A DNA stretch of 8,424 nucleotides from Halolactibacillus sp051746745 (GCA_051746745.1 JBNJFJ010000086.1:1-8424), one strand, 5' to 3'. Shown: positions 1-5,781, counted from the first letter of the stretch. Numbers and translations are program-made. The notes: generated by a model not told the origin, from the sequence alone.

Positions 1-97
1 CTATGCTTAGTTGAACGAGCATGGGTCGCCTTTAGGGTGTCCTTATGGAATCCCCTTCCTCAAACATTCGTGAGAATGTTAGGTGGGGGTAGTTCAA
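1..97 (+). mobile_element. Right end of an IS200/IS605-family (TnpB-type) insertion sequence, partial
   Basis: This stretch has no supportable coding sequence but carries a strong subterminal hairpin. A perfect 7-bp stem (63-69 with 74-80, loop GTGA) sits on an outer C-rich/G-rich pairing (52-59 with 82-88, small internal loop), followed by GTAGTTCA(A). Subterminal imperfect hairpins, absence of terminal inverted repeats and a right end of the form GGTGGGGGTAGTTCA are, from family knowledge, typical of IS200/IS605 elements carrying tnpB (IS1341-like group). The GH43 reading frame on the other strand loses its family-like sequence exactly here. The element therefore extends leftward out of the window, with tnpB expected on the plus strand before position 1. 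The boundary with host DNA is about 96-97, uncertain by a few bases. Which element it is, and whether TnpA is present, cannot be seen. Confidence 0.72.
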
Positions 98-117
98 TGT
101 AGACAATGTACGGACCT
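1..117 (+). ncRNA. Putative 3' part of TnpB omega RNA (reRNA) plus guide
   Basis: In IS200/IS605 elements the transcript running off the 3' end of tnpB through the right end forms the omega RNA. The last scaffold structure is the right-end hairpin and the guide is the roughly 16-20 nt of flanking host DNA. Here the scaffold would be the structured segment up to about 97 and the guide would start at about 98 (TGTAGACAATGTACGGACCT). That guide is antisense to the catalytic-motif codons of the interrupted GH43 gene. The hairpin and position are seen directly; expression, processing and exact guide length are inferred from the family, and the 5' part lies outside the window. Confidence 0.5.
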
Positions 118-746
118 TCTATTGCGCGGTCAACTGATGTATGACGCCTTGCGATCAGCGTGCCGGGTCCTTCGGCTATAAATTTACCTGTTTTCGGATC
201 AATTTCATTGACGTAAATACCGCCAAAGAAAGAGCCAAATACCATATAGACTTTCCCTTCTGGTGTAAAGGTAATATTAGGATCAATCGCATTCGGTCCA
301 TCTGTTTCTGCTTCTGATTTATAGACCAGCCCTAAATCTTGATAGGGACCTATTACCGAATCACTCACCGCAACACCGATGAACGATTGGGTTTTGCCAA
401 ATTGACTCGCCGCATAATACAGATAAAATTTACCGTGCATTTTCACGACTTCCGGGGCCCAAAGACCTTTGGCCTCAGTCCAGTCATACGCCTCTTTTGG
501 TACCCCGTCACTAAAGGCCCGGCCGACAAAGCGCCAATGAATTAAATCTGATGATTCCCTAATTTGAATCCCCGCTTTAAAGTGATCTTTTCCTCCTGTA
601 TCGGTTGAAAAGACATAATACCTATCCCCTTCCTTAATAATCGCCGGGTCATGCGCCCCGTAACCGCCCCACTCCGTTTCATCTTTCATCACATCAGGAT
701 CAAACGGGACATCTTTCGGTAAATAATCTTTCTTAATCAATACCAT
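60..746 (-). pseudogene. GH43 arabinan hydrolase (endo-1,5-alpha-L-arabinanase/arabinosidase-like), 3'-truncated by IS insertion
   Basis: The N-terminal part of a five-bladed beta-propeller glycoside hydrolase of family 43. Numbered from the ATG at 746, it shows GAHDP with the expected general base Asp33, LWAPEV (95-100), NAIDPN with the pKa-tuning Asp155, and AIEGPY with the general acid Glu210. These are the catalytic Asp/Asp/Glu triad of GH43. Family-like sequence stops at Tyr216. The next residues (IELPPPNILTNV) are translated from the IS end and stop at 60-62. Related proteins usually run to about 300-470 residues, so the last propeller blades, which complete the fold and active site, are missing and the product is probably inactive. 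There is no signal peptide, suggesting an intracellular enzyme acting on imported arabino-oligosaccharides. The ATG at 746 is preferred to the TTG one codon upstream because AGAGG lies directly before it, although the spacing is short. The missing 3' part is expected beyond the IS, left of the window. Exact substrate is uncertain. Confidence 0.85.
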
Positions 747-780
747 CAACCTCTTCTCTTATTTATAAATATGTATGTCA

Positions 781-800
781 AAGCGTTGAAACGCTTACAT
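781..800 (-). promoter_or_regulatory. Perfect 16-bp inverted repeat overlapping a cre-like site, upstream of GH43
   Basis: Positions 781-796 form a perfect inverted repeat, AAGCGTT-GA-AACGCTT. On the minus strand 786-800 reads ATGTAAGCGTTTCAA, which fits the CcpA cre consensus WTGNAANCGNWNNCW at every position except the penultimate C. The site lies about 40 bp before the GH43 start and just after the araR terminator. Either CcpA or another LacI-family regulator could bind here, because the family favours such repeats. A possible -10 (TATAAA) lies downstream near 762-768, but I could not pick a convincing -35. No good AraR box is visible here. Confidence 0.5.
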
Positions 801-809
801 TTTAGGTGT

Positions 810-838
810 AAAAATAGCCGCAACGATGGTTACGGCTA
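810..838 (-). terminator. Intrinsic terminator of araR
   Basis: On the minus strand a 6-bp stem TAGCCG/CGGCTA (815-820 with 833-838) continues, after one mismatch, into AAC/GTT around a CATC loop. It is followed directly by five T residues (810-814). It lies 28 nt after the araR stop codon and separates araR from the GH43 gene, which therefore probably has its own promoter. Confidence 0.8.
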
Positions 839-865
839 AATTAAATAATTAAGGAACATCCTACA

Positions 866-1984
866 TTAATGTTTCGGTTTGGCTGTCGATGAGCGTTCCA
901 CAAGCACAGGATCAAACACAACGGATTCCATTGGTTCTTCCTTCTTTTTCTGTGTGCCACTTTGGTCTTTCACTAAATCTAGAATCATCTTAGCTGCGAC
1001 TTCCCCTAACTCACTTTGTGGGTGTTTAACTGTCGTTAATTTTACTTCTGAGACTTCCGCAAGGAAGGAGTCGTCAAAGCCAATAATCGATAAATCTTCA
1101 GGAATCGATAAGCCTTTCTCACGCACAATATCAAGTAAGGCAATCGCCAGTTCATCGTTATAACAAACAAGCCCTGTTGGTCGTTCTTTTTCAGGTAGTG
1201 CCAATAACTTCTCAAGCTCCGCTTGTGGGTGATGGTATTTCCCTTCTGTGTTATACAGAATGATATTATTAGGGTTAATACTTAAGCCATTTTTGCGGTG
1301 AGCTTTTAAGTACCCTTTCATCCGCTTTGAACCTTGCCCATCATCATTTTTAAAGAATCCAACAATATTCGTATGACCAAGTTCAATTAAGTGTTCCGTT
1401 TGAAGGAAACCACCTTGTTCATCATTTAAGGTAATGCTTAACGGTTCGAGTTCATCATAGAAGGAGTTAATCATAATATAAGGAATGTTTTGACGTTCCA
1501 AGTTTAAATAATAATTAATGTTTGGATTACTCATCGCACTCCTAGTCGGTTCGACAATGACACCATCAAAATGTTGGGTCAAGATTTTCTCTAAGAACCG
1601 GCGTTCATTATCATGGTCGTTATTTGTACTAAATAAACTCACGTGATAACCTTGTTGACTTAAGTAAGACTCCGCTCCGCGAATAATCGACGGGAAGATA
1701 TAATCTGAAATGTACGTTGTAATAATCGCAATATTTTTTTGGTTTTTGACAAGTTTAGATTCCTCTTCTTTTGAGCGATCCGCACAAAAAGTCCCTGCAC
1801 CTTGTTCACGGTATAGCCATCCTTGGTTCACTAATTCACCGATTGCTAAGCGCACGGTATGACGACTGACACCGAATTGTTTCATTAACTCACTCTCTGA
1901 ACTAATTTTCTGATGAGGTTGAAAAGTCCCATCTAAAATCTTTGATTTAATCGCTTGTTTGACAATACTATATTTTGTCTGCAT
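866..1984 (-). CDS. araR: Arabinose-responsive transcriptional repressor AraR (GntR/LacI hybrid)
   Basis: Represses L-arabinose utilisation genes and releases DNA when L-arabinose binds. The 372 residues have the two-part layout of B. subtilis AraR. An N-terminal GntR-type winged helix-turn-helix spans about 1-70, with the HTH at about 28-51 containing SESELMKQFGVSRHTVR and the wing at EQGAGTF. A LacI/GalR-type periplasmic-binding-like sensor domain spans about 83-370 and includes TTYISDYIFPSIIRG, DGVIVEPT, CYNDELA, GFDDS and the C-terminal SEVKLTTVKHP segment. Lys4, Glu30, Arg45 and Gln61, positions I recall as important for DNA contact in B. subtilis AraR, are all present. The ATG start has AGAGGTG (1991-1997) six bases upstream. 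It lies downstream of araDA in the same direction, separated by about 240 nt, and ends in its own terminator. Operators resembling AraR boxes precede araD, so it most likely controls that operon and perhaps itself. Confidence 0.95.
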   Translation of the reverse strand: MQTKYSIVKQAIKSKILDGTFQPHQKISSESELMKQFGVSRHTVRLAIGELVNQGWLYREQGAGTFCADRSKEEESKLVKNQKNIAIITTYISDYIFPSIIRGAESYLSQQGYHVSLFSTNNDHDNERRFLEKILTQHFDGVIVEPTRSAMSNPNINYYLNLERQNIPYIMINSFYDELEPLSITLNDEQGGFLQTEHLIELGHTNIVGFFKNDDGQGSKRMKGYLKAHRKNGLSINPNNIILYNTEGKYHHPQAELEKLLALPEKERPTGLVCYNDELAIALLDIVREKGLSIPEDLSIIGFDDSFLAEVSEVKLTTVKHPQSELGEVAAKMILDLVKDQSGTQKKKEEPMESVVFDPVLVERSSTAKPKH

Positions 1985-2116
1985 AAGTTACACCTCTTAC
2001 ATTCTTTTGACTTATTAATCTATTTCTAGTTTAACATAAACTCATCTGGAATTAGTCAGAAATGCGCCAAAATGATTGAGTTTTTCATAACATGTTAAAA
2101 ACATCCAGTTATTATG

Positions 2117-2156
2117 TTGTTCGAGGAAACATACGGATATGCTTCCTCTATAACAA
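2117..2156 (-). promoter_or_regulatory. Strong hairpin with embedded AraR-like box and possible araR promoter
   Basis: An 11-bp stem (2123-2133 with 2138-2148, loop 2134-2137) is extended, after small internal loops, by TTGTT/AACAA (2117-2121 with 2152-2156). One pair is G-U on the minus strand but A-C on the plus strand, which fits folding of minus-strand RNA. No T-run follows, so it is not a classical terminator. The same DNA contains TTGTTA (2151-2156), a 17-bp spacer and TATGTT (2128-2133) on the minus strand, a modest promoter match. The spacer edge carries ATATCCGTATG, which resembles the TCCGTAT core of AraR operators. It could be an araR promoter/operator, an araA 3' stem that protects mRNA, or both. 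The transcript leader would be about 140 nt. Confidence 0.4.
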
Positions 2157-2174
2157 AACAACGTAAAAGGGGAT

Positions 2175-2202
2175 AAGAGACACGCGGGGGACGTAATCTC
2201 TT
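2175..2202 (-). terminator. Possible weak stem-loop after araA
   Basis: AAGAGA (2175-2180) pairs with TCTCTT (2197-2202), and ACG/CGT can pair inside, 20 nt after the araA stop codon. On the minus strand the stem is followed by ATCCCC before TTTT, so it is a poor terminator for araA. On the plus strand it is followed by a T-run, but no plus-strand gene points here. It may attenuate read-through from araA into araR; confidence is low. Confidence 0.3.
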
Positions 2203-2222
2203 TTTATATGGTAACCAACTTA

Positions 2223-3707
2223 TTAGCGAAAAATAGCTTCATTCCATTTCAATTCATTTTTGAATTGACGTAAATTCAAGTCTTGATCAATGACCACGAC
2301 TTCAATATCGGTCATTTCCGCAAAATCAACCAGCTGTTCGGTCGTTACGGTAAATGATAGCACCGTATGGTGCGCTCCTCCGGCGTAAACCCAAGCAGCG
2401 GTTGCTTCACTTAAATTCGGCTCAGGCTTCCATAACACTTTTGCGACCGGTAAGTGTGGCGTCTCAATTTTCGGTTGTTCCGCTTTAATTTCGTTAATGA
2501 CTAAACGGTAACGGCCACCTAATTCAATTAATGAGGCATTAATTGCCTCGCCACCTTGACCATCAAATACAAGTCGCGCTGGGTCTTCTTTGCCACCAAT
2601 ACCAAGTGGGTTGACGACAATTCTAGGCTTGGTCGCACTCACGGTTGGGCAAATCTCTAACATATGTGAGCCGAGAATCATTTCATTACCCGGTTCTAAG
2701 TGATACGTATAATCTTCCATGAAGGTCGTCGATTTATTATCCGACATAATTTTCATTAAACGCGTTAAAGCAGCCGTGCGCCAGTCACCTTCACCCGCAA
2801 ATCCATAGCCTTCGGCCATGAGACGTTGACAAGCCAGACCTGGTAATTGTTTCATACCATGTAAGTCTTCAAAGTTTGTCGTGAAGGCATTATAGTTACC
2901 TTTACTCAGGAACGATTTTAATGCCAGTTCAACTTTCGCTTGATAACGAATTGATTCATAGACGTCACCTTTTTCTTTTACTGCCTCAGGTAAGTCATAC
3001 AGTGTTTCATATTCCTTACAGAGTGCATCAAGCGCTTCATCTGATACTTGATTAATCTCTTCGACTAAATCACCGATGCCGTAATAATCGACGGTCCAGC
3101 CAAATTTAATTTGCGCTTCAATCTTATCGCCATCTGTCACGGCGACGTTACGCATGTTGTCACCAAAACGAGCGACACGGATATTCGTGCCTTCTTTAAC
3201 GCCAATCGCTACTTTCATCCATGAAGCAATTTGTTTTAAGATCGCTTCATTTTTCCAATGACCCACAATCACCTTCCGTCCTAAACCTAAACGCGTACCG
3301 ATAAAACCATACTCACGGTCACCGTGTGCCGCTTGGTTTGTGTTCATAAAGTCCATATCGATGGAATCCCAAGGGATATCGCGATTATATTGGGTATGGA
3401 AGTGAAGGAGTGGTGTTTGAAGTGCCTTTAATCCCGCAATCCATGATTTTGCTGGTGAGAACGTGTGCATCCACGTAATAACACCGGCACATTCCTTACT
3501 ATTGTTCGCATCAAGCGCTAGCTGATGAATACTATCCGCCGTTGTCACAACCTCTTTAAATTCTACGTTAAACGGCAGAAGACCTGACTCATTTAATCCT
3601 TTGACGACTGCTTTTGAATTATCAGCCACTTCAATTAATGTTTCTTCGCCGTATAACGGCTGAGAACCTGTCACAAACCAAAAAGTGTACGGTTTTGTTT
3701 TTAACAT
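2223..3707 (-). CDS. araA: L-arabinose isomerase (EC 5.3.1.4)
   Basis: Converts L-arabinose to L-ribulose in the cytoplasm, the first step of bacterial arabinose catabolism, using a divalent metal (usually Mn2+). The 494 residues match the usual length of about 495-500. Recognisable motifs are FWFVTGSQPLYGEE near the N-terminus, WMHTFSPAKSWI (79-90), GFAGEGDWR (302-310), FMEDYTYHLEPGNE (329-342), GSHMLEICPT (346-355) and AGGAHHTVLSF (442-452). The metal and catalytic residues fall at Glu306, Glu331, His348 and His447, the same numbers as in the B. subtilis enzyme. The ATG has GGAGG (3716-3720) eight bases upstream. It follows araD with a 39-nt gap and is co-transcribed with it. The order araD-araA differs from the araA-araB-araD order of B. 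subtilis, and no araB lies between or after them here. Confidence 0.98.
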   Translation of the reverse strand: MLKTKPYTFWFVTGSQPLYGEETLIEVADNSKAVVKGLNESGLLPFNVEFKEVVTTADSIHQLALDANNSKECAGVITWMHTFSPAKSWIAGLKALQTPLLHFHTQYNRDIPWDSIDMDFMNTNQAAHGDREYGFIGTRLGLGRKVIVGHWKNEAILKQIASWMKVAIGVKEGTNIRVARFGDNMRNVAVTDGDKIEAQIKFGWTVDYYGIGDLVEEINQVSDEALDALCKEYETLYDLPEAVKEKGDVYESIRYQAKVELALKSFLSKGNYNAFTTNFEDLHGMKQLPGLACQRLMAEGYGFAGEGDWRTAALTRLMKIMSDNKSTTFMEDYTYHLEPGNEMILGSHMLEICPTVSATKPRIVVNPLGIGGKEDPARLVFDGQGGEAINASLIELGGRYRLVINEIKAEQPKIETPHLPVAKVLWKPEPNLSEATAAWVYAGGAHHTVLSFTVTTEQLVDFAEMTDIEVVVIDQDLNLRQFKNELKWNEAIFR

Positions 3708-3746
3708 CGTTCATTCCTCCAATAAGTGTTTTTAGATAACTTCTAT

Positions 3747-4436
3747 TTAATTTTGCCCGTAATAGGCATTTTTTCCGTGTTTACGCAAATAATGTTTATC
3801 AAGTAATGTCTGCTGCATATCTCTAGTGTCTCCATTGATTTGGTAGGTTCTAAGAGCCATTTTTGCGACTTCTTCTAGCACGACCGCGTTATGAACCGCT
3901 TCTTCCGGGTCTTTCCCCCAGTTAAAAGGTGCGTGCGAATGAACAAGGACACTCGGGACCATGAGGGGATCACGATACTTAAACGTCTCCACAATCACAT
4001 GACCTGTTTCCTTTTCATATTCACCTTTAATCTCCGCTTCAGTCATCCGACGCGTACAGGGAATTTCACCATAGAAGTAATCACCATGGGTTGTACCAAG
4101 CGCTGGGACCTCTCGACCTGCTTGAGCCCAACTCGTTGCCCACGGAGAATGCGTGTGGACGACACCACCGATGCCTTCAAAGTTTTTATAAAGTACTAAG
4201 TGTGTCGGTGTATCAGATGAAGGTTTTTTATCTCCTTCAACCACATTGCCTTCTAAATCCACGACAACTAAATCATCGATTGTCATCTCGCTATAAGGCA
4301 CACCGCTCGGTTTAATCACAACGAGACCCGATCCTTTATCGTAACCGCTTACATTGCCCCATGTAAACGTCACTAAACCATATTGAGGTAGGTCAAGGTT
4401 TGCTTTTAACACTTGTTCTTTTAATGCCTCTAACAT
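3747..4436 (-). CDS. araD: L-ribulose-5-phosphate 4-epimerase (EC 5.1.3.4)
   Basis: Interconverts L-ribulose-5-phosphate and D-xylulose-5-phosphate by a retro-aldol mechanism with zinc, feeding arabinose carbon into the pentose phosphate or phosphoketolase pathways. At 229 residues it has the class II aldolase/AraD fold signature: TWGNVSG (25-31), KPSG (42-45, phosphate binding), SSDTPTH (73-79), the zinc ligands His94 and His96 in HTHS, HGD with catalytic Asp119, and zinc ligand His168 in HSHAPF. The family C-terminus HGKNAYYGQ holds the catalytic Tyr226. AGGAAGGTG (4448-4456) precedes the ATG at a slightly long spacing of 11 nt, and no in-frame alternative start lies between them. It is the first gene of the araDA operon, directly behind a promoter with paired AraR-like boxes. 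A cre-like sequence lies early inside it. Confidence 0.97.
   Translation of the reverse strand: MLEALKEQVLKANLDLPQYGLVTFTWGNVSGYDKGSGLVVIKPSGVPYSEMTIDDLVVVDLEGNVVEGDKKPSSDTPTHLVLYKNFEGIGGVVHTHSPWATSWAQAGREVPALGTTHGDYFYGEIPCTRRMTEAEIKGEYEKETGHVIVETFKYRDPLMVPSVLVHSHAPFNWGKDPEEAVHNAVVLEEVAKMALRTYQINGDTRDMQQTLLDKHYLRKHGKNAYYGQN
4340..4354 (-). promoter_or_regulatory. Intragenic cre-like (CcpA) site in araD
   Basis: On the minus strand this reads ATGTAAGCGGTTACG. It matches WTGNAANCGNWNNCW at all but the last position and TGWAANCGNTNWCA at all but the last. It lies about 80 nt inside araD and roughly 140 bp downstream of the predicted start site. Intragenic cre sites acting as roadblocks are known in ara operons of Bacillus. 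The overlapping codons encode a conserved family motif (NVSGY), so coincidence is possible. Confidence 0.45.
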
Positions 4437-4466
4437 ATTTCCATCAACACCTTCCTAAGTTAAAAT

Positions 4467-4482
4467 CCTTGTACGGATGTTT
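4467..4482 (-). promoter_or_regulatory. AraR-like operator, distal box
   Basis: The sequence CCTTGTACGGATGTTT (plus strand) resembles the B. subtilis AraR box ATTTGTACGTACAAAT, with the left half TTGTACG intact and the right half degenerate. Its centre (4474.5) is 41 bp from the centre of the stronger box at 4508-4523, close to four helical turns. It lies just downstream of the predicted transcription start, within the araD leader. Confidence 0.6.
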
Positions 4483-4496
4483 AATACCACACTCTT

Positions 4497-4525
4497 ATAT
4501 TAATATAATTCGTACGTACAATCAA
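4497..4525 (-). promoter_or_regulatory. Sigma-A promoter of araDA
   Basis: On the minus strand TTGATT (4520-4525) and TAATAT (4497-4502) are separated by exactly 17 bp, giving four or five of six matches to each vegetative hexamer. Transcription would start near 4489, leaving a leader of about 50 nt before araD. The spacer is almost fully occupied by an AraR-like box, as expected for a promoter shut off by that repressor. Confidence 0.6.
4508..4523 (-). promoter_or_regulatory. AraR-like operator, proximal box
   Basis: The sequence ATTCGTACGTACAATC closely resembles the AraR box ATTTGTACGTACAAAT, with the central GTACGTAC palindrome perfect. It sits between and partly over the -35 and -10 hexamers of the araDA promoter, so binding by AraR would block RNA polymerase. 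With the distal box it makes the spaced operator pair that supports cooperative AraR binding in B. subtilis. Confidence 0.75.
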
Positions 4526-4553
4526 GAAGGAATAATAAAATATTCGTAAAAAC

Positions 4554-4600
4554 TTAAAAAAACCAAGAAAAACCTTTATTTATCAAGGTTTTTCTTGGTT
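4554..4600 (-). terminator. Strong intrinsic terminator downstream of the YhdH-like gene
   Basis: A perfect 16-bp inverted repeat (4561-4576 with 4585-4600) encloses an 8-nt loop. On the minus strand it is followed by a run of T residues (4556-4562, partly from the stem base). It closes transcription coming from the oxidoreductase gene about 185 nt upstream and insulates the araDA promoter that begins only about 30 bp further on. Confidence 0.9.
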
Positions 4601-4785
4601 ATCACTTCTGTATCATTGTGTTTTTTCGTATCTATATAGGTGATTTTCAGACAAGTCATCAAAATATATAGACGACATGTTAATCAATAAGTACAGTAAA
4701 ATCCATCTTTATTCATTGGTTGAACGAATATAACTTATTTTTCATGACCACATCACCATACAGGTAGCTTTTCGCCTAACCTCAA
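4601..4785. other. Unassigned A+T-rich spacer
   Basis: About 185 bp lie between the oxidoreductase stop codon and its terminator. I checked both strands and found only very short reading frames (the longest on the minus strand is about 10 codons), no convincing hairpin and no tRNA-like structure. It would form an unusually long 3' untranslated region of the oxidoreductase mRNA. It could be a decayed gene remnant or could hold a small RNA, but nothing in the sequence supports either directly. Confidence 0.5.
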
Positions 4786-5781
4786 TTAGACTAGCGAGAC
4801 AATATAACGACCTTTTGCCCCACCAGACAAAATCCGCGGCAGTTTCTCACTTAATTCATCTAGCGTAATTACCTCATGACCAATTTGGTTGAATTGTTGA
4901 TCTGAGAGTTTATAATCGGTAGCTAAACGTTGCCACATCTCTTTTCGCTTGGCAATTGGACAATAGACAGAATCAATCCCAGCTAAGTGTATCCCGCGTA
5001 AGATAAACGGATAAACCGTTGCGGGTACTTTGACTCCTGCCGTTAACCCACTGAGACTAACTGTTCCGTTATACTTCACTTTAGTAAGGACACGAGAAAG
5101 CACGTCACCACCTGCGACTTCAACCGCACCACTATACTGTTCACGGTCTAATACGCGTTGTTTCTCATTCATAAACGTTTCACGGTCAACGATTGATTCT
5201 GCCCCGAGTGTCATTAACCAGTCATGCATCTCGCTTTTCCCTGTCATTGCCGCGACACGGTAACCTAAGTTGTTTAAGATGGCGGTTGACACAGAACCGA
5301 CCCCACCTGTTGCGCCGGTCACAAGAACCGGAAGCGCTTGGTCTATTTGATGTTGTTCTAACTGATCAACAGAAAGTGCCGCTGTTAAGCCGGCCGTTCC
5401 TAAAATCATCGCTTGTTTTAATGTTAATCCATCAGGCAGTGGCACGACCCATTCCGCTTTGACGCGCTGATATTCACTAAAGCCACCATCATGACTAACG
5501 CCTAGTTCATAACTGGTGACAATCACCTCGTCGCCGACTGAAAAACGGTCATCGATTGACTCAACCACCTCACCAGCTAAATCAATTCCAGGTGTAAACG
5601 GGTATTGTTTCACGATTGGTGACTTGGTCATATTCGCCATCGCATCTTTATAGTTAATCCCTGAGTAATGAACTTTGACTAAGACTTCCCCTTCTGGTAA
5701 ATCTGTTTCCGTTAACGTTTGCACGGAGCCAACAATCTCGTCATTGACTTGTTCTAGTCGGTACGCTTTGAAATTTTTCAT
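4786..5781 (-). CDS. YhdH/YhfP-family quinone oxidoreductase-like reductase (acryloyl-CoA reductase type, NADPH)
   Basis: A zinc-independent medium-chain dehydrogenase/reductase of 331 residues. Family members related to E. coli YhdH (AcuI) reduce acryloyl-CoA with NADPH; the B. subtilis homologue is YhfP. Counted from the ATG at 5781, it shows a GroES-like N-terminal domain with SGINYKDAMA (40-49) and PFTPGIDLAGEV (61-72). A Rossmann domain follows with VTGATGGVGS at about 154-163, the nucleotide-binding loop. The catalytic-zinc cysteine/histidine set of alcohol dehydrogenases is absent, as expected for this subgroup. The start at 5781 is chosen because AGAGGG (5788-5793) lies six bases upstream. 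An in-frame ATG at 5799 would place that ribosome binding site inside the coding region. The gene stands alone between two terminators. Physiological substrate is unproven; a general enal/quinone detoxifying role is equally possible. Confidence 0.88.
   Translation of the reverse strand: MKNFKAYRLEQVNDEIVGSVQTLTETDLPEGEVLVKVHYSGINYKDAMANMTKSPIVKQYPFTPGIDLAGEVVESIDDRFSVGDEVIVTSYELGVSHDGGFSEYQRVKAEWVVPLPDGLTLKQAMILGTAGLTAALSVDQLEQHQIDQALPVLVTGATGGVGSVSTAILNNLGYRVAAMTGKSEMHDWLMTLGAESIVDRETFMNEKQRVLDREQYSGAVEVAGGDVLSRVLTKVKYNGTVSLSGLTAGVKVPATVYPFILRGIHLAGIDSVYCPIAKRKEMWQRLATDYKLSDQQFNQIGHEVITLDELSEKLPRILSGGAKGRYIVSLV

Noticed and set aside
1..102. Open plus-strand frame running from the window edge through the IS end, as a possible TnpB C-terminus
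   Set aside because: The translated sequence (LCLVERAWVAF...) shows no TnpB features such as the zinc ribbon or RuvC motif. The stretch is dominated by the right-end hairpin, so it is better explained as non-coding omega RNA scaffold.
339..545. Plus-strand open reading frame of 68 codons opposite GH43
   Set aside because: It lies entirely antisense to a well-supported GH43 frame and has no ribosome binding site or recognisable sequence. The other plus-strand frames opposite araR, araD, the YhdH-like gene, argD and argB were rejected for the same reason.
780..785. TTGACA-like -35 (minus strand, about 777-783) as the GH43 promoter
   Set aside because: The only good -10 (TATAAA) is 8 bp downstream rather than 16-18 bp, so the two cannot form one sigma-A promoter.
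1712..1727. ATGTACGTTGTAAT inside araR resembling an AraR box
   Set aside because: The codons encode the conserved TTYISD segment found in AraR proteins generally, and there is no promoter nearby, so chance resemblance is likely.
2080..2102. A-T-rich imperfect palindrome around TAACATGTTA in the araR leader
   Set aside because: The 10-bp core is a perfect palindrome flanked by GTTTT/AAAAC, but such A-T palindromes are common in spacers of this composition. It matches neither the AraR nor the cre consensus and has no terminator tail.
3683..3696. TGTACGG motif at the 5' end of araA resembling an AraR box
   Set aside because: It encodes the conserved KPYTFW segment of AraA, lacks a palindromic second half and is not at a helical spacing from another box.
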